Below, one piece after another: positions 17,978 to 27,383 of a stretch of 64,000 nucleotides of DNA. A model generated the notes under the pieces. The model searched no databases. It was not told the origin of the DNA and saw only the letters and a list, made by a program, of their open reading frames with translations. Source of the stretch: an uncultured Clostridia bacterium (lineage in GTDB: Bacteria; Bacillota; Clostridia; TANB77; CAG-508); assembly GCA_948805675.1 (NCBI GenBank), contig CAQIBN010000004.1, positions 74,569 through 138,568 on the forward strand, written 5' to 3'. Each line of letters begins with the position of its first letter. Positions within the stretch are counted from its first letter, which is position 1. The position numbers and the translations under genes are program-made.

Positions 17978-19121
17978 ATGATTAAAAAAGTTGCAATACT
18001 TGCAAATGGAGGAGATGTTTCGGGATTTAATGCAGTTATTAGAGCCATTGTAAAAACAGCAGAACATAATAATATTGAATGTTATGGTTTTATAGATGGA
18101 TATAGAGGATTATTAAAAAACAATTATGTAAAATTAAGTACACAAAATAGTAATTCAGCATCTGGAATATTACCAAAAGGCGGTTCTATAATAGGGTCAT
18201 CAACAAATGCTAATGTGTTTAATTATAAAGTAGAAGAAAATGGAAAAATAGTATATAAAGATTTATCAGATAAATGTGTACAAAATGTAAAAGAAGATGG
18301 ATTTGATTGTATATTTACTTTAGGTGGTGATGCAACACAAAAATCAGCAAGAGATTTTTCAGTAAAAGGCATAAATGTAATAGGCGTACCAAAAACAATA
18401 GATAATGATGTTGCATGTACAGATATCACTTTTGGATATAATACAGCTGTATCAGTTGCAGCAGATGCTTTAGATAGACTTCATACAACAGGAGAAACTC
18501 ATCATAGAATAATGGTATTAGAAGTAATGGGAAGATATGCAGGATGGATTGCTTTAGAATCAGCTATAGCTGGAGGAGCAGATGTTGCACTAATTCCAGA
18601 GATACCATATGACATAAATAGTGCAGTAAGAAAAATAGAAGAAAGAAGAAAAAAAGGTAAAGAGTTTAGTATAGTAGTTGTTGCAGAAGGTGCAATGCCA
18701 AAAGGAGGAAGTATTGCTGTTGCAGAAACAAGAGATAATGGAAAAGGTGTAGATAATACAAAACTTGGTGGTGCTGGAGAAAAGGTTGCCAAAGAATTAG
18801 AAAAATTAACAGGTTTAGAAGCTAGATGTACAGTACTTCGGATATATGCAAAGAGGAGGAACACCAACAGCTTTTGATAGGGTACTTTCTACAAAATATG
18901 GAGCTAAGGCTATGGAGCTTGCAATGGAAGGTAAATTTAATGTATTAACAGTAATGAGAGATGGAAAATTAGATTCGGTTTCATTAGAAGATGTAGTTGG
19001 AGAAAATAAACAAATAGGAGCTGTTTCAGGTAATACAAAAGAAAGTAATATTAGAAAAGTAACAATGAATCATGATTTAGTTAAAACTGCTAGAAGTATA
19101 GGAATAGCTTTAGGAGATTAA
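17978..19121 (+). CDS. pfkA: 6-phosphofructokinase, PPi-type signature, one C-GGA +1 site
   Basis: Phosphorylates fructose 6-phosphate in glycolysis. Seen: NGGDVSGFNAVIRAIV at the nucleotide site, LGGDATQ, PKTIDND (Lys after Pro is typical of pyrophosphate-using enzymes; ATP enzymes have PGTIDND), and MGRYAGWIALESA. ATG 17978 follows TGGAGG. The plain frame breaks at in-frame CGG 18839-18841 and stops at 18877; skipping the C gives VL-GYMQRGGTPTAFDR, the family's most conserved C-terminal motif, and a 380-residue product. Because the broken motif binds fructose 6-phosphate, a truncated product would be inactive. Confidence 0.94.
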
Positions 19122-19183
19122 TAATATATTTTAATAATAATTAAAAATAAATTTTAATTATTTATAAAGAAAGGGGATTAAAA

Positions 19184-19876
19184 ATGGAAGAAAATAATCA
19201 AAGTAAAAATATTAATGCAGAAGAAATTAAAAAGGAGGCAAAGGAAACTGTAAATCAAGTTAAAGATTCTTTTAAAAATGTTGATGTAAAACAAGAAACA
19301 GAAAAAGCTAAAAACTTCTTTTCTGGAATTATAAGTACACCTATAAAGAAAATAAGTGAAATAGCACATGATAAATCAAACAATTTTTTTAAAACAGCAA
19401 TAGTTTTGTTGGTTTTATGGATTATAATTGCAGGTTTTCAACAAGTTGCATCGATTATAGGAAAAATATTTGAATATGGTTTTAGATATGTTACATTTTC
19501 AGATTTTGTTGGAATTGGAAAATCTATAATAACACCATTACTTGAAATATTAATAATATCTGGAATAGTATTTTTATTTAACTCAAAAGGAAGTAAAAAA
19601 TCATTTTTAACAGTAGTAAATACTATTGTGGCAGCATATTTTCCAATAGTAGCATCTAAAGTAGTAGGTTTATTAAACTTAATTTCTGGAGCATCTAGAA
19701 TTACATCACCAATTACAGGTCTTTTAGGAGTTATATCATTAGTATTTACATTCTTTGCTATCAAAGAGTTGTTTGATGAAAAAGATAACGATAAAGCAAT
19801 AAAACAATTTGTTATAATTGAAGCTGTATACTATGTAGTAGCTTTTGTTTTATCATTCTTAAAATTGTATATATAA
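19184..19876 (+). CDS. Multispan membrane protein (Yip1-like), hypothetical
   Basis: 230 residues. A charged helical N-terminus (residues 1-62, rich in Glu, Lys and Asn) is followed by four or five membrane helices from residue 68 on, with Gly/Ser/Thr-rich turns. The layout resembles Yip1-domain membrane proteins of unknown role. The ATG follows AAAGGGG. It lies 62 bases after pfkA with no terminator between, so it may be co-transcribed. A good terminator follows. Confidence 0.6.
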   Translation: MEENNQSKNINAEEIKKEAKETVNQVKDSFKNVDVKQETEKAKNFFSGIISTPIKKISEIAHDKSNNFFKTAIVLLVLWIIIAGFQQVASIIGKIFEYGFRYVTFSDFVGIGKSIITPLLEILIISGIVFLFNSKGSKKSFLTVVNTIVAAYFPIVASKVVGLLNLISGASRITSPITGLLGVISLVFTFFAIKELFDEKDNDKAIKQFVIIEAVYYVVAFVLSFLKLYI

Positions 19877-19897
19877 TGTGAAAAATAAAATAATTTT

Positions 19898-19941
19898 AAT
19901 ACACTAAAAATAAAAGTTTTGTATTTTTAGTGTATTTTTTG
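19898..19941 (+). terminator. Terminator after the Yip1-like gene
   Basis: AATACACTAAAAATA / TATTTTTAGTGTATT arms followed by a T run. Confidence 0.75.
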
Positions 19942-20218
19942 CTTTGTTGTTTCTAACAAGACTAGAACACAGAAAATATTAGTTTGATTATATTTTTTTT
20001 GATTTTAAGTTTTAACGTATTAAGGATGTCTTATATAAATTTAGTAATACTATATTTATAAATAAAAATTGAATTTTATGTAAAAATGTAATATAATCAT
20101 AACATTAACAAAAAATTATATTGTAATAAAGGTACATTTTACATTAATGAATTATAATGTATTCAATACTACTTTATTGTAATCCGACTAATGGACTGAA
20201 TTCCTGGGAGGAATAAAC

Positions 20219-20476
20219 ATGTTTTTTTAGAAAGAAGATACTAATGTTGCAAAAAGTTATAATGGAGAAAAATTAAAATTGTTGAAGGAGTATAATCCAA
20301 CTACAATGTTGTTTTCTGAAGAGATTAAAGCATGGGAGAGAGTTAAAGAAGCAAGTACAAAAATTAACCTCTATGCTACTTTTAGTGCAGTTGAGTCTTT
20401 ATTCGAAAGAATTATTTTAATAGGCAAATCGGAAGCGTTTATTGAGCAGATGAATTGTGTAGCGGAAAAGAACTAA
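20219..20476 (+). pseudogene. Small hypothetical gene with TAG at codon 4
   Basis: A strong ribosome site (GGGAGGAATAAAC) leads to ATG 20219, but codon 4 is TAG after a run of seven T. The same frame is then open for 81 codons (KEDTNVAKSYNG... to ...CVAEKN). Either it is a decayed gene, translation restarts at TTG 20279, or the T run has lost or gained bases. Family not recognised. Followed by a hairpin terminator. Confidence 0.4.
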
Positions 20477-20536
20477 GTAAATGAATACTTACTGGTAAAT
20501 GGTGAAGTACTTCTATATACAGTGCAAGCATAAAAT

Positions 20537-20585
20537 GAAGAAAGAAGTCCAACTCTTAGGAGAAGGGCATCTTTCTTCGTTTTAT
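20537..20585. terminator. Convergent terminator upstream of the spoIVA 3' end
   Basis: GAAGAAAG / CTTTCTTC arms around a 24-base loop with T on both flanks, placed between the small gene and the convergent spoIVA. Confidence 0.55.
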
Positions 20586-20592
20586 ATAAATA

Positions 20593-22074
20593 TTATAATA
20601 TTATACAAATTAATCCACCACTACCTTCATTTATAATACGTTCTAAAGTATCTTGTAATTTCATTTGAGCATCTTCAGGCATGTGGTATAATTTGTTTTG
20701 TAAACCTTCATTTACAAGTTCATGTAAACTCTTTCCAAATATATTAGATTCCCAGATTTTTTGAGGTTCATTTTCAAATTCAGAAAGTAAATAATTTACT
20801 AATTCTTCAGATTGTTTTTCGGAACCAACTATAGGTGATACTTCTGTTTCAATATCTGCTCTAATCATATGTATAGAAGGAGCTTTAGCTTTTAATTTTA
20901 CACCAAATCTTGAACCTTGTTTTACCATTTCTGGTTCATCTAATATTAATTCATCCATAGAAGGTGTAACAATTCCATATCCTTTAGCTTTAACTTCTTG
21001 AAGAGCATATGCTATCTTATCATATTCTTTTTTTGCTTGTGCTAAATTAGTTATTGTAGAGAACAAATCACCTTCATTTGCAATATCTACACCAGAAATT
21101 TCTGTTAATACTTTGTAGAATAAATCTTCCATAAGATTAATAGAAATATTTACACTTCCAGTTCCTAATTTTACTTCATTTAAAATTGTGGAAGATATAA
21201 TTTCTGTATTTTGCAATTTAGATATACTTCCATCTACTTGTTTTAATATTTTTACATTATTAAATGCATCTTTTATTTCAGAATATAATTGTGTTTTTAA
21301 CCAGTGTTCATCACATAAACCATCAACCCATTTTGGGAAAACTATATTTAATCTTTCAATAGGGAATTCATATAGCATTTTTCCAAAGATAAAGTTAATA
21401 TCTTCAATATTTAAATTAGCACAATCTGTAGGAAGAACAGGGACTTCATATTTTTCTTCCAATTTTTTCGCTAAATTTTTAGTGTGTTCAGAATGACAGT
21501 CATTAGAATTTAGAACTATAACAAAAGGTTTATTTAATTCTTTTAATTCTCTAACAACTCGTTCTTCACTATCTACGTAATCTTCTCTTGGAATATCTGT
21601 AATACTTCCATCTGTTGTGACTAATATTCCTATAGTAGAATGTTCTTGAATTACTTTTCTTGTACCAATTTCTGCAGCTTTTTCGAAAGGTATTTCTTCA
21701 TCAGACCAAGGTGTCTTTACCATTCGAGGCATTTCATCTTCTAAATAACCAATTGCATTATTTACAAGATATCCTACACAGTCTACAAGTCTTGTTTTTA
21801 GTGTAATATTATTTCCTACAGTAATTTCAACTGCTTCATTTGGTATAAATTTAGGTTCTGTAGTCATAATAGTACGACCACCTGCACTTTGAGGAAGTTC
21901 ATCTCTTGCTCTTTCTTGTTTATATTCGTTATCAATATTTGGAATAACTAATAAATCCATAAAGTTTTTTATAAAAGTAGATTTTCCTGTTCTAACTGGA
22001 CCAACCACCCCAACATAAATGTCACCATCTGTACGTTTTGCTATATCCTCATATAATCTTAAATTTTCATCCAT
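20593..22074 (-). CDS. spoIVA: Stage IV sporulation protein A, spore coat ATPase
   Basis: SpoIVA polymerises on the forespore surface by ATP hydrolysis and forms the basement layer of the coat. 493 residues, the family length. Seen: Walker A GPVRTGKST near residue 24, TTEPKFIPNEAVEI, LVDCVGYLV near 98, and the C-terminal coat-localising end LICIIL. ATG 22074 follows AAGGGGG on the complement. No CGG codons occur in the gene. Transcribed alone, convergent with the small gene to its left. Confidence 0.96.
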   Translation of the reverse strand: MDENLRLYEDIAKRTDGDIYVGVVGPVRTGKSTFIKNFMDLLVIPNIDNEYKQERARDELPQSAGGRTIMTTEPKFIPNEAVEITVGNNITLKTRLVDCVGYLVNNAIGYLEDEMPRMVKTPWSDEEIPFEKAAEIGTRKVIQEHSTIGILVTTDGSITDIPREDYVDSEERVVRELKELNKPFVIVLNSNDCHSEHTKNLAKKLEEKYEVPVLPTDCANLNIEDINFIFGKMLYEFPIERLNIVFPKWVDGLCDEHWLKTQLYSEIKDAFNNVKILKQVDGSISKLQNTEIISSTILNEVKLGTGSVNISINLMEDLFYKVLTEISGVDIANEGDLFSTITNLAQAKKEYDKIAYALQEVKAKGYGIVTPSMDELILDEPEMVKQGSRFGVKLKAKAPSIHMIRADIETEVSPIVGSEKQSEELVNYLLSEFENEPQKIWESNIFGKSLHELVNEGLQNKLYHMPEDAQMKLQDTLERIINEGSGGLICIIL

Positions 22075-22567
22075 GTAATAATTTACCCCCTTAAAAAATG
22101 TTTGTACAATGCTTTAATTAATGTATATTATGTTTTTTTAGTATATATGCATAAATTTAAAAAATATATTGCGAATATTTGTAAACATTGTGATTGTTTA
22201 CAAAGTTATAATTATATAGTGTATGACCCTAATGAAATATGAGCAGAATTAATTCATAATAAAACAATAGAAAAATATTTTCTAGAAAATATAAATTTTA
22301 AAGATGCATTTATTCCATATAAAGAATTAAATATTATATAATCTATATAAATTACAAGATAAATATTATGTTTGAATTTTTAGTAGATTTATAATATTAA
22401 AATTAAATTTAATTTAGAATATAAAACATAGTTACAATTTTGTTAAATTGTAAAAGTAGAAATTTGTGAAACTAAAATATAGCTTTTAGCAAATTAATCT
22501 ATATAAGAATTTTTTATTTGAAATGCAACTAAAATTAATCTGTATATCTAAAATCTATTAAAAAAGA
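22075..22567. other. Intergenic, gene remnants only
   Basis: AT-rich spacer between divergent spoIVA and thrS. A short open stretch ending at 22341 (AELIHNKTIEKYF-like, interrupted by TGA) may be a remnant. Nothing else recognised. Confidence 0.4.
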
Positions 22568-22595
22568 TTGACTTTATAAAAAAAACGAGTATAAT
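22568..22595 (+). promoter_or_regulatory. Promoter of thrS
   Basis: TTGACT 22568-22573, 16-base spacer, TATAAT 22590-22595, about 45 bases before the T-box fold. Confidence 0.65.
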
Positions 22596-22639
22596 AATAT
22601 TATGTGAATAGTAAAAAACAAAAATAAGACAAAGTAAAA

Positions 22640-22856
22640 TAAAGGTTGTCTAAAGAGAGGATTAGTCAACATGGCTGGAAGCTAATCTAGATAAACATAT
22701 TTGAAAAACTACCTTATTAGTTTCTAGGATAAAAACTAGACGTTTACTTGCGTTAAAAGTTTTTTAATTAAGTTAAATTTAGGATGGAACCGTGCAAATA
22801 TATAATTTTAGCACTCCTATAAATGCAAATACAGGGCATTTATAGGAGTGCTTTTG
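22640..22856 (+). promoter_or_regulatory. Threonine T-box riboswitch with terminator
   Basis: T-box leaders read uncharged tRNA and turn on the aminoacyl-tRNA synthetase gene. Seen: AAAGAGAGG near the stem I start, a likely specifier ACC (Thr) at 22711-22713, the T-box sequence AGGATGGAACCGTGCAAA at 22781-22798 that pairs with the tRNA acceptor end, and a terminator with arms GCACTCCTATAAATGC / GCATTTATAGGAGTGC (22811-22850) followed by T. It controls thrS 33 bases downstream. Confidence 0.92.
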
Positions 22857-22888
22857 TATAATATAAAAATTTAAAAGGGAGGTTTTTT

Positions 22889-24808
22889 ATGATAAAAGTA
22901 GAATTAAAAGATGGCTCTATATTAGAAGTTAAGCAAGGAAGCAGTATATTAGATGTAGCTAAACAGATTAGTGAAGGTTTGGCAAGAATAGCAACTGCTG
23001 GTGAGGTTAATGGTGAAGTAAAAGATTTAAGATTTAAAATAGAAAATGATTGTACATTAGTAATTCATACATTTGAGGGAAGTGATGTAGGTAAAAAAGC
23101 ATATTGGCATACAACATCACACATTATGGCACAGGCTGTAAAAAGATTATTTCCAAAAGCAAAACTTGCAATAGGTCCAGCAATTGATAATGGATTCTAT
23201 TATGATTTTGATGTTGAAAAACCATTTACAGACGAAGATAAAATAAAAATTGAAGAAGAAATGAAAAGAATAATTAAGGAAAATTTGGAAATAGAGAGAT
23301 TTGAACTTCAAAGAGCAGAAGCTTTAGAATTAATGAGTGATAAAGGCGAAGATTACAAAGTTGAATTGATAAATGAATTACCAGAAGATTCAGTTATATC
23401 ATTCTACAAACAAGGAGATTTCACTGATCTTTGTGCTGGACCACATTTATTAAGTACAGGAAAAGTAAAAGCTGTAAAAATACTTTCTTCATCAGGTGCA
23501 TATTGGAGAGGAAATGAAAATAATAAAATGCTTCAAAGAATTTATGCAATTTCTTATCCTAAATCTAGTCAATTAGAAGAATATATTAATTTAATAGAAG
23601 AAGCTAAGAAAAGGGATCATAGAAAGTTAGGAAAAGAACTTGATTTATTCTTTTTTGATGAAACTGCTCCTGGAATGGCATATTGGATGCCTAAAGGCTT
23701 AAAAATGATGAATGTTCTTATAGATTTATGGAGAAAAGAACATGATAAAAGAGGATATATGGAGTTTTCAGGACCCCAACTAAATAGTAGTGAACTGTGG
23801 AAAACTTCTGGACACTGGGATCATTATAAAGAAGATATGTTTGTATTAACAGATTCTGATGGAAAAGAACAAGCGTTAAAACCAATGAATTGCCCTAATG
23901 CTATAAAAATATATGCATCAAAATTAAGAAGTTATAAAGATTTGCCTTTAAGATTTAATGATATAGATGTTATACATAGAAATGAAAAATCAGGACAATT
24001 GAACGGGTTATTTAGAGTAAGAATGTTTAGACAAGACGATGCTCATAACTTTATAACAGAAGATCAAATAGGAACAGAAATAAAGGATATTATACAAATA
24101 GCTAAACAATTATATGGTTTATTTGGAATAGACTTCGAATTAACTTTATCAACAAGACCAGATGATTTTATGGGTGATATTGAATTATGGAATAAAGCAG
24201 AGACAAATCTAAGAGAAGTTTTAGATGAATTATGTGGTGAAAATCAATATAGAATTAACGAAGGTGATGGAGCTTTTTATGGACCTAAGATAGATATTAA
24301 AATGAAAGATTGTTTAGGTAGAGAATGGCAGATGGGAACTGTTCAAGTTGATTTTCAATTACCATTAAGATTTAATTTATCATATATTGATGCTAATGGA
24401 GATAAAAAAGCTCCTATACTAATACATAGGGCATTATTTGGTTCATTTGAAAGATTTATAGGAATTATTACAGAACATTTTGCAGGGGCTTTTCCAACAT
24501 GGCTTGCACCAGTACAAGTAAGAGTACTTCCTATAACAGATGCACATCTTGAGTATGCAAAGAGTGTAAAAAAAGAAATGTTTAATGCAGGAATAAGAGT
24601 AGAATTAGATGATAGACAAGAAAAAATTGGATATAAGATTAGAGAAGCACAACTTCAAAAAATACCTTATATGTTAGTTGTAGGTGATAAGGAAGTTAAT
24701 GAAAATAAAGTTTCTGTTCGCTCAAGAAAAGAAGGAGATATTGGAGCTGTTTCAGTAGAAGAATTTATTTCTAAAATAAAATATGAAATAGAAAATTATA
24801 TTAAATAA
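22889..24808 (+). CDS. thrS: Threonyl-tRNA synthetase
   Basis: Charges tRNA-Thr. 639 residues, standard length. Domains in order: TGS (residues 1-60), the editing domain with HTTSHIMAQAVKRLFP near 75, the catalytic class II core with DHRKLGKELDLFFF, GPQLNSSELWKTSGHW, MNCPNA (zinc Cys) and FRVRMFRQDDAHNF, and the anticodon-binding domain from about 535 with the usual VRVLPITDAH. ATG 22889 follows AAGGGAGG. Controlled by the Thr T-box upstream. Confidence 0.98.
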   Translation: MIKVELKDGSILEVKQGSSILDVAKQISEGLARIATAGEVNGEVKDLRFKIENDCTLVIHTFEGSDVGKKAYWHTTSHIMAQAVKRLFPKAKLAIGPAIDNGFYYDFDVEKPFTDEDKIKIEEEMKRIIKENLEIERFELQRAEALELMSDKGEDYKVELINELPEDSVISFYKQGDFTDLCAGPHLLSTGKVKAVKILSSSGAYWRGNENNKMLQRIYAISYPKSSQLEEYINLIEEAKKRDHRKLGKELDLFFFDETAPGMAYWMPKGLKMMNVLIDLWRKEHDKRGYMEFSGPQLNSSELWKTSGHWDHYKEDMFVLTDSDGKEQALKPMNCPNAIKIYASKLRSYKDLPLRFNDIDVIHRNEKSGQLNGLFRVRMFRQDDAHNFITEDQIGTEIKDIIQIAKQLYGLFGIDFELTLSTRPDDFMGDIELWNKAETNLREVLDELCGENQYRINEGDGAFYGPKIDIKMKDCLGREWQMGTVQVDFQLPLRFNLSYIDANGDKKAPILIHRALFGSFERFIGIITEHFAGAFPTWLAPVQVRVLPITDAHLEYAKSVKKEMFNAGIRVELDDRQEKIGYKIREAQLQKIPYMLVVGDKEVNENKVSVRSRKEGDIGAVSVEEFISKIKYEIENYIK

Positions 24809-24980
24809 ATTATATATATTTTTTGATTTTGATGGCACATTAGTTAATACTATAGAAGGAACAGCACAATCAGCAAAATATGGATTTGAAAAATTGGATA
24901 TAAATATAGATAAAAAAATAACAGAAACAATATATTGGAATTGGCCATATAGAACAGGGGAAACAGAAGATGATTGTTGA
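24807..24980 (+). pseudogene. N-terminal remnant of a HAD-family phosphatase
   Basis: In a frame overlapping the thrS stop, about 57 codons read KLYIFFDFDGTLVNTIEG and on to TGA at 24978. FDFDGTLVNT is the HAD catalytic box (nucleophile Asp). There is no start codon and no downstream cap or motif II-IV, so it is a decayed phosphoglycolate-phosphatase-like gene. Confidence 0.6.
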
Positions 24981-25088
24981 TTAAAATATTAGAGGCAAAC
25001 TTAAAAATGATAGAAAATAATAAGCAAAAATATTGCTTATTATTTTTTTTATTGATATACTAATAAAAAATATTCTAGGAGGGTAGTT

Positions 25089-27383
25089 ATGCCTGGGGAT
25101 GCTAAAAGTATGAAAGAAAATATAAATGAAAAACTAAAACATATAGGTTTAGATTTAGAAAACATACCAAATACATTAAAAGAAAATGTTAAATTAAATT
25201 ATAAAGTAGTAAAAGAGTTTGATAATTCTTCATATAAAGTATATAAATATATTTCTGTTAATGATATAGAAATATATTTAACATCTACACAAAGATTAGT
25301 AAGTCTTAAAGAAAAATATAAACATTCAAGCCACTTATCTAATTATCTTAATAATAAAGAAGAAAAATATATAGAACTAATAGAAGCGTTATCTAACACT
25401 AATATAGAGGAAATACAAAAAATAGAAGAAGAACAAAATTTATTGAATGAAAAAATGCCATGGAATGTAAAATATAAAAATGCTTTTAAATGGCAAATAT
25501 ATTATTCAAAAAATGACAATAAATATTTTATGTTAGCTCCATTAGGTGAAAAAGATAATGCTACTTTATTCTATTTATTAAAAGAAAAAATTAATTGTTT
25601 AAATAATAATTTAGATAAAAAAATATATGTGCCAATTTGTGATGAAGAATATTCATATAATTATTTATCAAAAGGGCAAACTTCTGATATAGAAAATTAT
25701 TTATGGTTCTTTACAAAAAAGTGGCCTTGTATATATGAAGTTTATGATATACAAAATAATAAATATATAGAAATTGTTGGACGAACAAATATATATGAAG
25801 GTGTAGAAAGTAGCTATAAAATAATAATAGAAAATAATCAAAAAGCAGAAGAAAAATATAAATTAATGAAGGCTTTATTTATTATTGCTTCAGACTTAAA
25901 GTTTATGTATAATTTCGATTGTGAAGTAGACGATAATGGAATATTAAAATTTCTATTTGAAGAAGAAGAACTAGAATTTAAAGATTTAGAAAAATTTCTT
26001 AAAGAGCAAGTTGATAAGAATTTAGATAAAACTAAAGAAATTATAGAAAAAACAAAAGAATTAGAAGAAAAATTAATAGATTTAAAACAAGAAAATGAAA
26101 ATAAAAATAAAGAATATACAAATAAAGAAAAACAAATAGTAATGTTTTTACAATGTAAAAAAACTTTTATAGGAAGATTTAAATATTTTTTCAAAACTAA
26201 GAAAAGCAAGAAGAAAATAACATTAAAAGGTTTAGAAGATTTACCTAAAATAATTGATTTTATTGAAGAGGAAGAAGAGAGTATAGACTTTATATTTGAA
26301 GAAAAAAATAGATATACAATTGAGGATTTACTTACTATTTGTCATATTTTAGAAAAGAAAGAAGCAATTTATAAAGATAAAGAATCTTCTATAAAAACAG
26401 TAGAAGAAAAAATTAATATATTAAATAAAAAAATAGAAAATGCAGATATGTATATACAAGAAATAGAAAATCATAAACGTAGTATATTTGAATTTTGGAG
26501 GTTTACTAATAAAGATTTACCAAATACATTAACAGAGGCTGAAAAATTAAAGCAAGAGCAGAAAAATAAAATAAAGAAAAAATTCAGTTATCAAGAAGAT
26601 ATACAAGATTTAGGAAAAAAGATGGATGAATTTCAAAAAAATGCATTATCTAAAAATGAAATTGATTCATTATATGTTGTAAAGGATTATATAGATATTA
26701 TTAATATTCTTTGTAAAAGTGAAATTGATGATGAAGATGATTCTTATATTAGTAAAATATTAGCAAATGAAAAAAACAACTATAATAAACAAAATAAAGA
26801 AAAAGATGTTATATATTTTGATATTTTTGGAAATATTGATAAAGAACCACAAAAAGCAAATGAAAAAGAAATTATAGAAGAACGAAAAGATAAATATGAA
26901 ATTCTTAATTTTGATAGTAAAATGAAATTAGATGATTTTAAAGAAACATTAAGTAAGTTTAAAAAAATATTAGAAAAGGAATATAATAAAATAAAAATAC
27001 CATATGACATTTCATTATATTGTTTATTAAATCAAAATACAATGTCAGAATGGAGTATAGCAAATATTAATCCAGATAATATAATTAAAAATGATACTAA
27101 AAGGGAAAATATAGATATAATAAAATATAATGTCCCAGAAGGTTCTTCAGTTTTATTTTATACAAATTGTATTTTATATAAAGGAAATACAAAAAATATG
27201 GGAATAAATGAGGATTCTGAAACTTTATTGTACTTAAATAGATTTGATAGAGAATTAAAAGGAAAACTAAAAAGAAAAATATGTTTAGCCAAAAATGAAT
27301 ATGAGAATATGGTAAAAAGTATAAAAATTTATGAGTATGATCTAAATGCAAAAGAAATAAAGGAGGTAAATAATGATAAATAG
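25089..27383 (+). CDS. Large coiled-coil protein of unknown function, 764 residues
   Basis: Not recognised. ATG 25089 follows AGGAGGG. The N-terminal 300 residues are a mixed fold with many Tyr, Asn and Lys and no known motif. Residues about 305-350 and 400-470 are heptad-like coiled coil (KTKELEEKLIDLKQENENK), with a basic FKYFFKTKKSKKK patch near 365 that could touch nucleic acid or membrane. The C-terminal 130 residues look globular. No membrane helix or signal peptide. The 3' end overlaps deoB by 11 bases, with the deoB ribosome site inside it, so the two are translationally coupled although their functions look unrelated. Confidence 0.6.
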   Translation: MPGDAKSMKENINEKLKHIGLDLENIPNTLKENVKLNYKVVKEFDNSSYKVYKYISVNDIEIYLTSTQRLVSLKEKYKHSSHLSNYLNNKEEKYIELIEALSNTNIEEIQKIEEEQNLLNEKMPWNVKYKNAFKWQIYYSKNDNKYFMLAPLGEKDNATLFYLLKEKINCLNNNLDKKIYVPICDEEYSYNYLSKGQTSDIENYLWFFTKKWPCIYEVYDIQNNKYIEIVGRTNIYEGVESSYKIIIENNQKAEEKYKLMKALFIIASDLKFMYNFDCEVDDNGILKFLFEEEELEFKDLEKFLKEQVDKNLDKTKEIIEKTKELEEKLIDLKQENENKNKEYTNKEKQIVMFLQCKKTFIGRFKYFFKTKKSKKKITLKGLEDLPKIIDFIEEEEESIDFIFEEKNRYTIEDLLTICHILEKKEAIYKDKESSIKTVEEKINILNKKIENADMYIQEIENHKRSIFEFWRFTNKDLPNTLTEAEKLKQEQKNKIKKKFSYQEDIQDLGKKMDEFQKNALSKNEIDSLYVVKDYIDIINILCKSEIDDEDDSYISKILANEKNNYNKQNKEKDVIYFDIFGNIDKEPQKANEKEIIEERKDKYEILNFDSKMKLDDFKETLSKFKKILEKEYNKIKIPYDISLYCLLNQNTMSEWSIANINPDNIIKNDTKRENIDIIKYNVPEGSSVLFYTNCILYKGNTKNMGINEDSETLLYLNRFDRELKGKLKRKICLAKNEYENMVKSIKIYEYDLNAKEIKEVNNDK

